A stretch of 64,000 bases of DNA, taken from NCBI GenBank assembly GCA_029641185.1, contig JAPWGK010000013.1:930001-994000 (forward strand), written 5' to 3'. Positions 1 through 11,333 of this stretch are shown piece after piece (the first letter of the stretch is position 1; each line of letters starts with the position of its first letter). The notes under the pieces are model-generated. The model was not told where the DNA came from and ran no database searches. It worked only from the letters and a program-made list of their open reading frames with translations. The stretch is from Pseudofabraea citricarpa. Taxonomy: Eukaryota > Ascomycota > Leotiomycetes > Helotiales > Dermateaceae. A program made the position numbers and the translations under genes.

Positions 1-1607
1 CGAATCAGTCCAAACAGCACATTGTCACTGTACTTTACCACGCCGAATCGGGCACTATCATCCAGCGCTGTCGTGACTTCCTCGTCCGAACAGTGAGAAA
101 CATTGACAATGGTCTCGTAGAGTGGCTCTGATTGGCTGATTATTCTTCTGAGGCCTTCCTCCTGAAATACTGGTAGTCTCCAGTTTTTAAGGCGATCTCT
201 CAAGAGTCTTAATATTTCGATGAAAGCGATACATTTTAGTGCAGACTCTGTTCCTGGCGCAGGATTTTCTCCTACTAGTATTTCGATGCAACTGGCAATT
301 ATGTGAGGAATGAAGGGATCCGTGCAACCCTCGATTTTCTTTGAAATTGCCATCAAGATATCGAAGATCAGATGATTCATATCTGCTCCTATCCCATTGT
401 GCAGCAACAGGTACAAATGAGTGCATAGATTGAAGAGATTTGTAGTCGGAAGCAAAGTTCGTTCATAGGTGTTGTGATCGTTTTCTCCGCTTTTTCTGAT
501 ACGCCAAACCCGGCCTTCTACATTTTCCACGGGTCCATTATATACAGGAGTAGCTTCCAGTAGTTTAACTAGTTGGTCGAGACTTTGGGAGCTAGCAGAT
601 AGGGACGGTGTTAACTGCTGTATAAGTTTCCTGGTCACAGAAATCGGAGTTTCGTCATGTACTCCAAACACCTTCAGCTGTTCCTCGAGATTCTGGATGT
701 TTTGCGACTGTTCCTGGGCTTTATTGTTGGCGTTGTTGAGCTCTGATATCTTGTTTCGGAGCTTCTCGTCGAGAGTTGCAGTAGACGCCTCCAACGCTGC
801 AATATTTTCCATCGATTTCGCCTTTGCATCACCCAACAACCTTAGTTGTTCGTTGGCCACATCTCTTTCCCTGATTGTTTTAAGGCTATCTTCGAGAGCT
901 ATTGTCCGCTTAGATTCCGACTCTTGAACCTTCTCCTGGAGAGCAGACACCTTTTTCTCGAGTTCCGCGATCCGCTCATCTTTTTGCTGTGAAGATTCCT
1001 CCAGTATCTTGACCTTTTCAGAGACAATTTGTGAATTTTCTCTTCTGAGTACTTCAAGTGATTCTTCAGTCGAATTGAGTTTTGTTTGAAGACTTCTAAA
1101 TGATTCCTCGAGTTTTCGATATGCTTCCCGAGCCACTTCCAGTTCGTGGTTGAATAAAAGACGCTTGAAGTTGCCATTGTCAAGGTTACCTATCGCATCG
1201 ATTGAACCATCTAGGGCCGTGATGATAGAAAGGCATCTTCTGTAAGTATGGTGTGATGGCTTCATCTCTGATTGAAGGATATGAGTGATTTGGGGACTCT
1301 CGGTATCACACTCTTCATTCTTTCTATTAAGTTCCTGCTCGATTGGCAGGAGCTGCTGACGCACGGAATCAAGCTTCGCCTTCAACGCCTGGTATTGAGC
1401 AAAGGTTTGCTGGGATACTTCCCATTCGGGTACTGATAAGTCCTCGATTCCCAGCCGTAGAGTTACCGCGGCTTGCAGTGCCTTAATAGCAGCCTCGTAG
1501 TCGTTTAGGCGTCTCTTGTACCTTCTGTATGCAACTCGCACAATCTCTTCTACATCAGGAGAAGCTCCCCTAGCACCGGAGACTTGTGTTTCCTGTGAAT
1601 CTTCCAT
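1..1607 (-). CDS. Coiled-coil protein of unknown function, C-terminus cut by window edge
   Basis: One uninterrupted minus-strand reading frame of about 535 codons runs from an ATG at 1607-1605 to the window edge, so the C-terminus is missing. The first ~150 residues are mixed and charged. Residues ~150-330 are rich in Glu, Lys, Gln, Leu and Ser with heptad-like spacing, which predicts a long coiled coil. After that the sequence becomes more globular and helical, with leucine-rich stretches around residues 390-480. There is no signal peptide or membrane segment, and no intron is needed. I do not recognise the family; a structural or scaffold role is only a guess from the coiled coil. The nearest neighbour is a permease that ends 437 bp upstream of its start on the same strand. 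Confidence 0.75.
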   Translation of the reverse strand, partial: MEDSQETQVSGARGASPDVEEIVRVAYRRYKRRLNDYEAAIKALQAAVTLRLGIEDLSVPEWEVSQQTFAQYQALKAKLDSVRQQLLPIEQELNRKNEECDTESPQITHILQSEMKPSHHTYRRCLSIITALDGSIDAIGNLDNGNFKRLLFNHELEVAREAYRKLEESFRSLQTKLNSTEESLEVLRRENSQIVSEKVKILEESSQQKDERIAELEKKVSALQEKVQESESKRTIALEDSLKTIRERDVANEQLRLLGDAKAKSMENIAALEASTATLDEKLRNKISELNNANNKAQEQSQNIQNLEEQLKVFGVHDETPISVTRKLIQQLTPSLSASSQSLDQLVKLLEATPVYNGPVENVEGRVWRIRKSGENDHNTYERTLLPTTNLFNLCTHLYLLLHNGIGADMNHLIFDILMAISKKIEGCTDPFIPHIIASCIEILVGENPAPGTESALKCIAFIEILRLLRDRLKNWRLPVFQEEGLRRIISQSEPLYETIVNVSHCSDEEVTTALDDSARFGVVKYSDNVLFGLI

Positions 1608-2043
1608 TTTGGAGGCGCTTGTCGTCTATATGGTCGGTGTTTGGGTGTTGTTGGTACGGAGTAGTAAAGTGTTACAACGACGCGTACTCTACAAGAGTTG
1701 CGCGTCGAGCGGTGAGCAGTGAGCAGTGATCGGCAGAATTTGGTGGATAGATTCACGACACGTCTTTTATTTTCAGCTAGCCTACTCATCGCTTGTGAAT
1801 AGACACAAGCATCTGTAACAAATCAAATGTACGGGTTACACACTATCACGCACCGACCTTAGATTAGTGCTATACCAACGACTAGAAACCCTGAATCAAT
1901 TCTGACCTCTCGCTATAGATTTTGAATTTTGAATCATAAATAATTTGTATTTGTAACTACATTATGCCTTGCATAGTCTAAGATAAGCGGGCGACCTGTC
2001 ACATATCATTTAACCCTCAAACCCGTGCTATCATCAGCTGCCC
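1608..2043. other. Intergenic region between coiled-coil gene and permease
   Basis: This holds the 5' flank of the minus-strand coiled-coil gene and the 3' flank of the permease gene. It is moderately AT-rich near 1920-1970. I see no gene or clear motif. Confidence 0.6.
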
Positions 2044-3775
2044 TTACTTCTGGGCTACCTCAACCTGCTCCGAGGTCTGAATGGCCTTTGGAGTGTCAGG
2101 TCTGTCATCTCCGGCCTCCAAGTCCTTCTCTGTAACAACACCTGCACCGGCTACAGCAGTCTCGAATTTTCTTCCTCTCTTCTCAGGTCCGAGAGCGGTT
2201 GTGACTGCGATTCCAAGAGCGATGATAGCCGTAGCAACTCCCATAACAGGCTAGTTCATGTTAGTTTTGTTTAATTGGAATGGGATGAGACAACTTACTC
2301 CGTAACCATCAACTTTCTTTCCGTGGGCACCAGTGACAAGCATGTTCTCGGCCAGAGCGTTGACAATTTGCGCAGATGGGGATGAGATCATGTTACCAAG
2401 TTGGTAGGTGATACCTGGGAAGGAAGATCGGAAAGCGGGTGGGGAAAGCTCGTTAAGATGGATTGGGATAACACCCCAAGCACCCTGAACGAAGAATTGC
2501 ATGAAGAATCCGGAGGCTGAGAGGCTGCGCTCACCCTCGGGAAGGATCCAAGCTGGGATCATGCATCCAGAGATAAGAGCGGCGACAACGATAGCACGGC
2601 GACGACCAACAAATTGTGATAGATAACCAATGATGGTACCACCAACACAAGCTCCGGTCTTCATGAGAATACTAGCTCTGCTGGCTGCGGCATTGTTCAT
2701 TCCCTTAGCAGTTCGCATGAAGGTGGTGTAAGAATCTACAGGAGTCAGTACTGAAGGAGCTGTGGGCAAGAAAAACTTACCTTGAGAGGTGTGGGAATAG
2801 TAGTTGAACCAGGTCATAAGAATGATGCAGTAGATGCACATGCGCCACTCTTTCTTGAGCATGACCTTGGTCTCTTGCCAGAAGGCACCGGCTCCTCCGC
2901 TCTTCTTGCCCTCTTTCTTAGCTGCAATAAATTGCTTGGACTCAGGGAAGAGCATGCGAACTATGCCAACACCGATAGACAAACCGGCGGCAATCCAGAA
3001 GACAGTCTTCCATGTGTCAACCTCACCTCCAACACCAAGATTGGCACAAGCAGCAAGAACGTAACCAAACGAGTAACCCTGTTGCAGAATACCGGACATC
3101 AAGCCACGGGCATTCACTGGGCAGTTCTCAAGAGCCCTAAAACTCATTAGCGACGAACTCAAACTTTGTAGATGCTTTTCTTACATTGCAATGGCATTAC
3201 CATAAACACCACCCATGAAAAGACCAAACAGACTTCTGACTGCGAGGAATTGCTGGAAGGTCTTGCTGTAAATGGTGGCGATCTGAAGAAGTCCGAGAAC
3301 AATCTGATCTTGAATTAGCTTCCATATTTCATCATTCAAGAGCTAGACTTACCATGTTGATAACCATGGGCCATTTTCTACCATACTTGTCTCCAGCCAA
3401 ACCAAAGAATGCAGCTCCAACTGATCTGAGTAGAAGGGTGAGGGTGATGGCAGTTGTGATGTCGGTGTTGCTTCGCTCGTAGTAGGATGCAAGCTTTACT
3501 GTCTGGATGGAGAGGGCGTGGAAGTCGAAAGCATCTGCAGTCCAAGCACAGAAACCAACAATAAAGAAGAGCCAGTCCCGAGCTGATAGCTGTGCCATCA
3601 ACGAGAATGGGTTCTTTAGAGGCTCGGGGCTCTGCCACTCAGTGGTAGTCTCGCCATACTCGTTTTCCAGAGTTACACGTTGCTTCCACTTGAAGAGATC
3701 CCCAAGAGATTGCTTCGCGACGGGGATGATGCCGCTGGCAATAGGCTCTGCGGGCTCATTGATGGTGGTGGACAT
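2044..3775 (-). CDS. JEN1: Jen1-type monocarboxylate/proton symporter (MFS)
   Basis: Predicted plasma-membrane permease for lactate, pyruvate or related short carboxylates. Five exons join in frame: 3775-3353, 3303-3185, 3136-2781, 2735-2299 and 2250-2044, giving 513 residues. Introns are 45-51 bp with GTAAG donors. Residues ~80-140 carry the MFS loop with GDKYGRKWPM. The Jen-family signature N-x-x-S-H-x-S-Q-D-x-x-x-T is exact (NYYSHTSQDSYTT) but appears only after splicing, because intron 3 falls between its Gln and Asp codons. The hydrophilic N- and C-tails are cytoplasmic-like, and the last exon encodes an acidic tail. In known fungi this family is repressed by glucose and induced by carboxylates; that was not tested here. 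A TATA-like box lies at 3917-3911. The specific substrate is inferred from the family. Confidence 0.92.
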
Positions 3776-6700
3776 GATTGAGTGGTTGCGGATTAGATTA
3801 CTGTGCAGACCTGCTGTGACAGATGGCCAGCCAATTGCGGACTTGAGAGTAAGAGAAGAGGGGTAGTGAGGGGTGCTTCCAAAACCATCCAGAGCGAGGG
3901 AGACGAGGGATTATATAGGTCTTTGGAATGACCACCCTCCTGTATACCGGCACACATAATGGTCACAGGAATCCCCAATACTCCACACCAAGACGTCCTC
4001 GGTCCAGTGCCTGCCAATCTTCCTGGCGACGTTGACAAGCTATGTTCCGTTTCAACAGAGAAACTTCCAAGCCAGCCCAAGGCAACTTGAGAACGGGGAT
4101 GGCTGCATGGTGGCGTTTATTGAGCTTGTTGTTTTAGGCGACGATAACAAGAGCCAAGAGAACCAAGACAACAAGCTGCAAGATCTTAGCCAAGGCCACG
4201 TTTGACAGGCCGCAGGAATTTCTCGTGATCCAAGTGCAACTTGGCTCAAAGGGCGGTCAAAGTGTTGGGCGATAGAACACAGTCCATCGGAGGCGATAGC
4301 AGTTGCGACTGAGTGGATATATTGTTTCGAGGAGTGCTGAAGAACGACGAGAATAGCAGAGCTGCCTCCAGCTCGCGTCGCGAGTCGTTGGGTGACATGC
4401 TGCCCAGGTATTCCGTACTTGGGCGACACAATCTCACGTAAAGCAGCAGCAGCGTCCCCCCGGTCTGCGAGAGCCCAGATCTTCATTTGAAATTTCGTAA
4501 TTGAGTTATTGCTGCATTGTGGGGGGTGGTTGGGGTCGGGGAAGCCAGGGTTTCTCCATTCTCCATGTCGCACTCCAACTCCCAGCGCCGAGATACACCC
4601 ACTCGCCCACAGCACCCAGCACGCACGATTCACGATTCACGATATTTTTGCGCGTCAGATCAAGCGACAAGTTACCGAAGGTGCATGTACTCTCAGTAGC
4701 TCCTGGGCACTTTGAATAATCCCCCGAACGCGCTGTGCCGTACCAAGATGCCGGCCCGGAGAGCAAAAAATCTCTTGTTCGTCTTGGGCGTCTTGTCGAG
4801 CTGGTGATGGGCTTGCCACGACAACGCCTCTGATCGGCTGGCAGATTGGCAAGAGCTTACTCGCGGGTAAGCTCTATGTGGAAAGCTTCAATAGCAGCGA
4901 ACAAGAGTCGCCGAGCTGCGGGCAATATCGGATCGCTCAACGACCTCGAGGCTCGATGGTTGCTTGTCGTCCTCCTGAGCCCGAACCTTCGCGCCTCATA
5001 CGTGATTGACTCAGCGATGTGCAGTCTTGCCAATGTCCGGCCTCTGATGAGAGAATGCTCGAGAGTCGCTGGATGACGAGGCACGAGGTGCGCACACTGG
5101 TGGAGCCGCGCTGAATGATACTGTAGGGCACGATGACTCGACGCGGAGGGATCGATGCTCCCTGTCGACTCCTCGGGCCATTTCGTCAATTGACTCTCTT
5201 CCTCCGGCACGCGAGCAAATAGCATGCCTCCAAGCAATTTATCTCCAACCTGGGGCATTTGTCGCACAGCTCCATTACCCCATTCCGTCGTTGCGAAGCC
5301 AGTAGAAATCCTGCCGCGAATGTTTATCGCACCATTGATGCTTCTAATTTCCCCTCTTTGGAACTGCCCAGAGACGCCTGTGCTGCATCTTGGTGTACTT
5401 GGCCTGTGACAGAATCCATTACCACACATCCAAGAAATCCAACCCCAGGAATGTTCTTATTTTTGTAACTTACTTGCCTTTCGACCTCGGCCTTATCGCT
5501 CTCTAACTCCTGCCACTTGGTTCTTGGGCAGTCAAGAGTGGGAACGTGTAGCGTGGAAGAGTAGCTCCAGGTACAGTCTCACGCCTTCCCGTGCCGCCAT
5601 GAATGATACGAATATTTCCCGGTGCTCACCGCATCCTGACCAAGATAATTATCAAGCATCGGTACTGCAGAGATCTCCAAAACCCAAGATATTGTGGCGT
5701 GTAAATGCCTTTAACAAGAGTGCTGATTTTCACCTCGCATGGCACTAACCGCGAAGCTCTTTTCCGGTGCCGTCTCCAAGACCAGCTATTGATCTGGTGA
5801 TAAGGCTCTCAAGTCAAGCGTTAAAGTCTTCGGCAATCCGCTATACCGTTGAAGCCATCTTTCGTGAAGAAATGCCTCATAACGATCGCGACAGAGTGGG
5901 AAAAAATGGACGACCGACGGCGACTCGAACGACAGACTCGTGCATCTGATTCTTTTGCTGGGCATTCAAAGTACGCACTGGCACCGAGTAATGGCGACAA
6001 GCCAATGTCACCACATCCTCTTTGACTTTGGATCCACAGCATCCACAACAACTTCTTGTGAACCATAACAGAGCTTGCAAGGCATCTGGTCGAAAGCTTA
6101 AGCCAGGAAGACAGGACGACAAGAGCTTGCGCTCCCAAGACGCCCAAGGGGTAGCAATCGCCCAGAATAAATCAAGACGACAAGAAGGAAAACCAGAAGC
6201 AAAGAGATCCAATGCCCGATTCAGGCCATCAAGACCAAAAATAAGACGTCGAGCTCCACCAGTTTTAAAGACGACAAGGCCGTGAATCTTCAATATCAGA
6301 CCATCATCACTTGGATTTCAGCAACTTTGCCTTTCTGTTCTGTTCGATCGCCATTTTCCGTATCTTGGAATCCTTCAAATCCCAGCTACGATCGAAACAC
6401 TCTTTCTCCGTACGGGGTACAATCCACTTATACGCGTAGCAATTTCTGAATGAGACAGAGGCCAGTTGCCTCGTTGACGTGCTGTGACTGCCGTCACATC
6501 GTTGCTCCTCCAAACTGCTTGGCTTTCAATGTTGAAATATTGAAGTTGATTGAAGTTTGTTGATCCCCCAAGCCACCTGTTCTCGGACACAGACTTCTTT
6601 TTCTTCCAAGAGCAGGCCTGCCCCGTTGCTCGTTTCAAATCCGGGGACAACGTGCGTCGGGTTGCCGAAGACGGCTGGCCAAGTCGAGGCCAAAGGTGGA

Positions 6701-7311
6701 GGGCATTGTTGGTGGCTCGTCCCGCTCTTTTTCTCTTCAAAAAATACGGCTCGCCTAGCCATTGAGACTCTATTTGCAGATGCGGCGTAGTAGATGCCTC
6801 CTGCTGTGTTCGAGGAGCAATTGATGGGTTTTATCATGGAGGTGAGGTGGCATTGGGAATGTCCTGTGCTCACCGTTCGGTACATTTTTTTTTTATTTAC
6901 CTAGGTACCTAGAGCAGGTGCACGTCTCGCTCCGCTTGGTTTCTCCGAACCCGTCGCGCCGTCTGTTTTTGGGAGCAGAACCGACATTAATGCTCGCATA
7001 GCAACCAACAAGAACAACGCATTACCATCATCCATGGTGAACCAGTCGTGAACTGGGCCAGATAATCTCATCGTGCAGCTGGTCCTTGACTACTTGTTCT
7101 AATCAGGATGCGATTAAGCTCATTGCAGCCATGCCTCAATCTTTTATGAAGCCATCGTCCCCATCGTAGGTACCAAATGGGCACAGGGAGGCGGCGCATT
7201 GGAGCCGAAAACCATTATTTCTGGTAAGTAGGCAGGCAATTGAGTGTATCGTAAGTTGTGTTCTTGTTCTATTTCTCTTCTACCCCTCTCTCTGCTTCTC
7301 TACAGCTCAAG
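3776..7311. other. 3.5 kb region without a supported gene
   Basis: This holds the promoter side of the permease and the 5' flank of the small secreted-protein gene. Several open stretches exist, the longest being minus 4857-5429 (190 codons), minus 4052-4633 and minus 5877-6293. None has a recognisable domain or a convincing start context, and splicing does not extend them plausibly. A G-rich run sits at about 4516-4537. A decayed gene in 4.8-6.3 kb cannot be excluded. Confidence 0.5.
3911..3917 (-). promoter_or_regulatory. TATA-like box upstream of Jen1-type permease
   Basis: TATATAA on the minus strand lies about 136 bp upstream of the permease ATG. Position and orientation fit a core promoter element; there is no transcript evidence. 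Confidence 0.4.
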
Positions 7312-8068
7312 ATGCACAAGTACTCGATCGCAGTTCTTGCTGTTTTGGCGTGTGTAGCCTGGGCGCAAACCACCACTGATCTTCTCCTGTTTGGTATTGT
7401 AACTTGGGAAATCGATGGGTCTATAATAGGATCGGTGAGTACGGCTAGATTTCTCTGCTACCAAAAACTGACTTCCGAAATAGGATGCGACGGCGACCAC
7501 ATACTCCCTGTCGTGCCCAACGGCTGTGAATGGTGAACCAAAGAATATCAATTGCTATCTCGGTGTCAATTTTTTATTAACCCAAGGACCATCAACCGTA
7601 CACTACAAAGCTAGTGTCACTCCATACGACAGTGCCGAAACATCTTACAGAGTTTACGAGGAAGCATGTGTTCTAACTGGTACAAGCTCCGCTGTGTGTA
7701 GCCAAACTGTCAGCCGAAAAGACGGTGCTTCGACTTACGGACCTATGCATATCGAAGTCGACAATATTGCGACAAATACAGATGGATTGGGAGCGATTCC
7801 AGTTACAATAACTGCAGGCGCAACAACTAGTGCAACAAACATTGCGGCCTCGACCACAATCGCCACTTCTGGATTGCCGGGTAGCAGCAGCGCATCTTCT
7901 GGAAGCACGTCTATCACATCCTCGAGTACAACACCAACTGCGACTTCAAGTGGCACAGCAGCGGCTGTTACAAACACGAGCACGAGTACTGGTGGTGTTG
8001 CTATGATTACAGGGAATGCTAAGTGGATGGTTGGAGCTGCTGCTGGGTTGGCTTTGGCTGGAATGTGA
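7312..8068 (+). CDS. Small secreted, probably GPI-anchored protein
   Basis: Two exons, 7312-7434 and 7484-8068, joined across a 49-bp intron, give 235 residues. The first ~18 residues (MHKYSIAVLAVLACVAWA) are a clear signal peptide. The central domain (~25-150) contains five cysteines after the signal peptide and could form disulfides. Residues ~155-215 are rich in Ser, Thr and Ala, typical of an O-mannosylated stalk. The C-terminus ends in a hydrophobic tail after small residues (Gly-Asn-Ala), matching a GPI-attachment signal. No enzymatic motif is visible. It is probably a cell-wall or plasma-membrane surface protein; its specific function is unknown. The long Ser/Thr tract and single short intron are usual for fungal surface proteins. 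Confidence 0.8.
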
Positions 8069-8675
8069 GAAGCGCAAGTACCCGATAAGTTAGGGATCAC
8101 GGGCCATTCAAGGGCTGCAAAGGAGACTCATTGTAGAATTACTTTGGACTAGATTCTATAGAGGTTAAAGTAGCGAGAGCCAATTGAACACCTTTTTCTA
8201 CATCTATTACCATCACAACTCCAAGGGCTGGAAACTACTTTTGGGTAGGACCAGGGCCTTGAATTGACGGAGTAAAACGGAACAAATGGAACATCAGCTG
8301 AGCGGGTAAGTACTATGACAACGCAGTACTAGTATCGTAAGACCTAAAAGACACCGAATAAAGATCATCTGGATCAGAATTCCTTGTTTCGGAAAGCTAG
8401 TCTGCTTTGGTTGATTTGACTTTATCAGGCACCATTAATACTCTGATATAGGTAGAGCCGGTGACAGGCTTGGTGAGTTGTCTTCCTCGGCTATTCTTCG
8501 AAATATGGGCACCTGAGTTAGGTACCTATACTTACCTAGGTAGGTATCTTATCACTTGGCAATTTATAGGTCACGAGTCAAAGGAAGAACCGGATGCAAG
8601 TCACAATTAATGAAGTCCAATATATTCAAGCATAGTATAAACTGATGTATTAGCACTATAAACGCTTTAATTCAT
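8069..8675. other. Intergenic region before minisatellite
   Basis: This is the 3' flank of the GPI-type gene. It contains TACCTA/TAGGTA short repeats around 8520-8548. I see no gene. Confidence 0.6.
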
Positions 8676-8964
8676 AGTAAATGGACTGGTTCCATTATAC
8701 GATTCATAGTAAAGCGGACTGGCACCGCAACTAGTAAATGGACTGGTTCCATTATACGATTCATAGTAAAGCGGACTGGCACCGCAACTAGTAAATGGAC
8801 TGGTTCCATTATACGATTCATAATAAAGCGGACTGGCACCGCAACTAGTAAAATGAACTGGTTCCATTCAACTTTTGATTCAAGGTATAGCGGACTGGCA
8901 CCGCAACTAGTAAAATGAACTGGTTCCATTCAACTTTTGATTCAAGGTATAGCGGACTGGCACC
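8676..8964. repeat. Minisatellite: three 57-bp and two ~62-bp units
   Basis: Three head-to-tail 57-bp units start at 8676, 8733 and 8790 and are almost identical. Two related units of 62 and ~56 bp start at 8847 and 8909. Each unit carries two copies of a GGNNCCAGTCC core on the minus strand (GGAACCAGTCCATTTAC and GGTGCCAGTCCGCTTTAC). The array begins 132 bp past the stop codon of the RGG/zinc-knuckle gene, so it probably lies in its 3' UTR or terminator. A related array lies at 11066-11333. Confidence 0.9.
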
Positions 8965-9096
8965 ATAAGCCCCTAGGTATAGATAAAGTCTAATAACTTT
9001 CAAGCCAACTTTATTTAATACGAGGCGACATCATAATAAATAGTGGCCTATTCGAACTCAAACCCTGCCTTTGTTAGTGGACCACTTGTGAAGTTC

Positions 9097-10646
9097 TTAC
9101 TGCGAGATTGAATCTCCTCCGTCTTCTGCTGAGCGCGCACGCAACATCTGCTGAAGCAGAAAATTTGACGCATTATTTTGGCGAATCTGCTCCTCTATTT
9201 GAGCCGACGTCATCATACCCTCCAAATATGAGGGAACTCCAGGAGGGGCCACGGCAGGAGAATTATTAGCAGCCTGATATTGAGTGCTGGCTTTGGACGT
9301 TATCTGGTCGGTGATACCTTCAACAATCTGCTCCTGCTCGGTATTGGCAGAATCTGCGGACAAACCAAGAGCCGCAAGAACTTTTGGTGTGAACTGTGCT
9401 GCATTAGGATGTCTGAATAGACCTAGTTCAGGGGGGTTATTGCGCTCCCAATATGCATCACTGATGAGACCCTTTCTGGTATTGGTTGACGGATCGATGT
9501 TTTTCTTTTCTAAGCCGTAGTTGTACTTCTTAAGACCTTCGTCCTCCAAATTCTGCTTCCATGAAAAGCCCGGGCTCCAACTGCGCACTCTTGACAAATC
9601 CAAATTTGGAATTTGTCTGTAGTCGACCGGAAGGCAAGCTGCAGGTCTATTATGTCTTCTCTTAATTGCATAAGACATTCGATCCAGAATAGCCCGAGAT
9701 GAAAGACCTGGATCTGTGATTCTAGGGCACTGAGACAGTTCATGGTCTTTGGAGTGACACGAAGGGCATCCTATAAGAAAGCCTTCGACGCTAATGGTGC
9801 TGAGGCACTCTCCAAGTTGATGATCATCGCGAAGGCAGCCAGCGCAGCCAGCCTCTCCGACATGCCGATGAGTCTGCTGTCTCCTCTCCTTCTTTTGTCT
9901 TTTGACTCGGAATCTAGCGGACTCTGTGTTGACCTCAATCCCTAGAGCTTGCTCTTGCTCTTGCTCGGGGAGCTGAGTACTGATGGACTGTGTGTTGTTA
10001 GGATAAGTGCTGCCTTGATAACCGCCTCGATATCCTGCTTGGTATCCTCCTCGGTATCCACCACGACCACGACCGCTATAGTCATAGGATGGCTGAAATG
10101 GCTGAAATGGCTGGAATGGCTGAGCTGGCTGGGATGCAGGCTGACTAGAATTGTATGTCAGCATCTGATACACATAGTATGGAATTATCATTCTTACCCC
10201 AATCCTTGATTTTGCTTTGACATGATATTAAGCTGAGCGAGGAAGACATTTTCTGTCAATCTGAGACGTTCCATTCTCTCCTTTGCTGTTTGTGACTGCC
10301 ACTGAGCGTTCATCTCCCCCATTTCATAGCATTGTGCATAAGGGGTCTGTGGCCGGTTTGGAACTGCGAACTGACTATTGCCACCGTGGTTTCCTTGCTG
10401 GTAGCCTGAGAAACCTCCGCGCTGGCTTCCACGGAATCCACCACGTTGTCCACGGTAGCCTCGTCCACGGTAGCCTCCGCCTGGCTGATACTGCTGTTGT
10501 TGTTGCTGATGCTGAGCATGCAACTCTTGATTTCGTTGATGATTAGAAACGATCAACTGGCGATCACCTTGATCTTGCGAAGGCTGCTGATGATTGGGTT
10601 CGCCCCTATTGCTGTTGCCCCAAGGGCCTTGATTCTCCTGAGACAT
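9097..10646 (-). CDS. RGG-box protein with two CCHC zinc knuckles, putative RNA-binding
   Basis: Two exons (10646-10198 and 10144-9097, 53-bp intron) encode 498 residues starting MSQENQ. The N-terminal third is rich in Gln, Asn and Gly with a polyglutamine run and many RGG/RGY repeats (about residues 60-90). After the splice come three PFQ repeats and a second Arg/Gly/Tyr cluster (~170-195). Two zinc knuckles of the exact form C-x2-C-x4-H-x4-C follow: CAGCLRDDHQLGEC and CPSCHSKDHELSQC. The C-terminal ~230 residues have no recognised domain. RGG boxes and CCHC knuckles both bind single-stranded nucleic acid, so an RNA-binding role is inferred. The knuckle pair recalls retroelement Gag proteins, but no protease, reverse transcriptase or long terminal repeat is present. 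Related minisatellites lie on both sides. Confidence 0.78.
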
Positions 10647-11065
10647 GTTGTATAATTGCTTGTCAGGCAAATGTATAGGTCAAGAATGTGTGCAAGGAGA
10701 GAAGAAAGAGTTGTGCGCGCGAAATGACCTTTATCAACAAGTTGCTCGCGTATTCCGGTCACGTGTATTTAGCGACGAGCGACACTCCTTATTCCACAGC
10801 CACACATCAAGACCGTCCGCTGCTCCTGTATCATAATTTGTTGTAAGGTTTATCACTTGATGCACTGCCGATTTCTAATAACCTATTTCACCTGCGAGCA
10901 CAAAACAATATTTGAAGTGGTTACGAGTCAAAAGAGGCAATTGTGCATTCACGACATGACATTTATTTCCGAGTAAACTAGTAATTGTGAATCTAAGAAA
11001 GAATTATGCCAAGACCGTAGGTAGGATTTGGTAAGTAGATTGGTTCTAGTTGAAATATATACTAC
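10647..11065. other. Promoter region of the RGG/zinc-knuckle gene
   Basis: This 5' flank lies between the RGG-protein start and the second minisatellite. I see no open frame of note and no clear TATA box. Confidence 0.5.
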
Positions 11066-11333
11066 AGAGTGTAGATTGGTTCCAACTCTCGAATAAGTAG
11101 TATTATAGCGTAGAGTGAAGTGGTTCCAACTCTCGAATATGTAGCATTATAGCGCAGAGTGGAGTGGTCCCAACTCTCGAATATAGCGTAGAGTGAAGTG
11201 GTCCCAACTCTCGAATATGTAGCATTATAGCGCAGAGTGGAGTGGTCCCAACTCTCGAATATAGCGTAGAGTGAAGTGGTCCCAACTCTCGAATATGTAG
11301 TATTATAGCGCAGAGTGGAGTGGTCCCAACTCA
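11066..11333. repeat. Minisatellite with alternating 34- and 44-bp units
   Basis: Six complete copies of ACTCTCGAATA are spaced alternately so that a 34-bp and a 44-bp unit form a 78-bp composite; a seventh copy is degraded at the right end. On the minus strand the units read GGGACCACTCCACTCTGC or GGGACCACTTCACTCTAC, resembling the core of the 8676-8964 array. It begins about 90 bp past the stop of the next gene (11424), and its other end is ~420 bp upstream of the RGG gene start. Confidence 0.9.

Noticed and set aside
4857..5429. 190-codon minus-strand open frame
   Set aside because: No domain, no splice partner and Arg-rich composition typical of chance frames; kept only as a remark in the intergenic entry.
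6620..6660. Possible tRNA T-arm (TTTCAAATCC)
   Set aside because: The flanking bases do not form a T-stem, and no matching A box or acceptor stem lies upstream.
8667..8929. Open frames across the first minisatellite encoding repeated peptides
   Set aside because: The 57-bp unit is a multiple of three, so frames stay open by default. The 62-bp units break it, and there is no independent start or signal.
9097..10646. Retrotransposon Gag interpretation of the zinc-knuckle protein
   Set aside because: No reverse transcriptase, protease, integrase or flanking long repeats; the gene has a normal spliceosomal intron.
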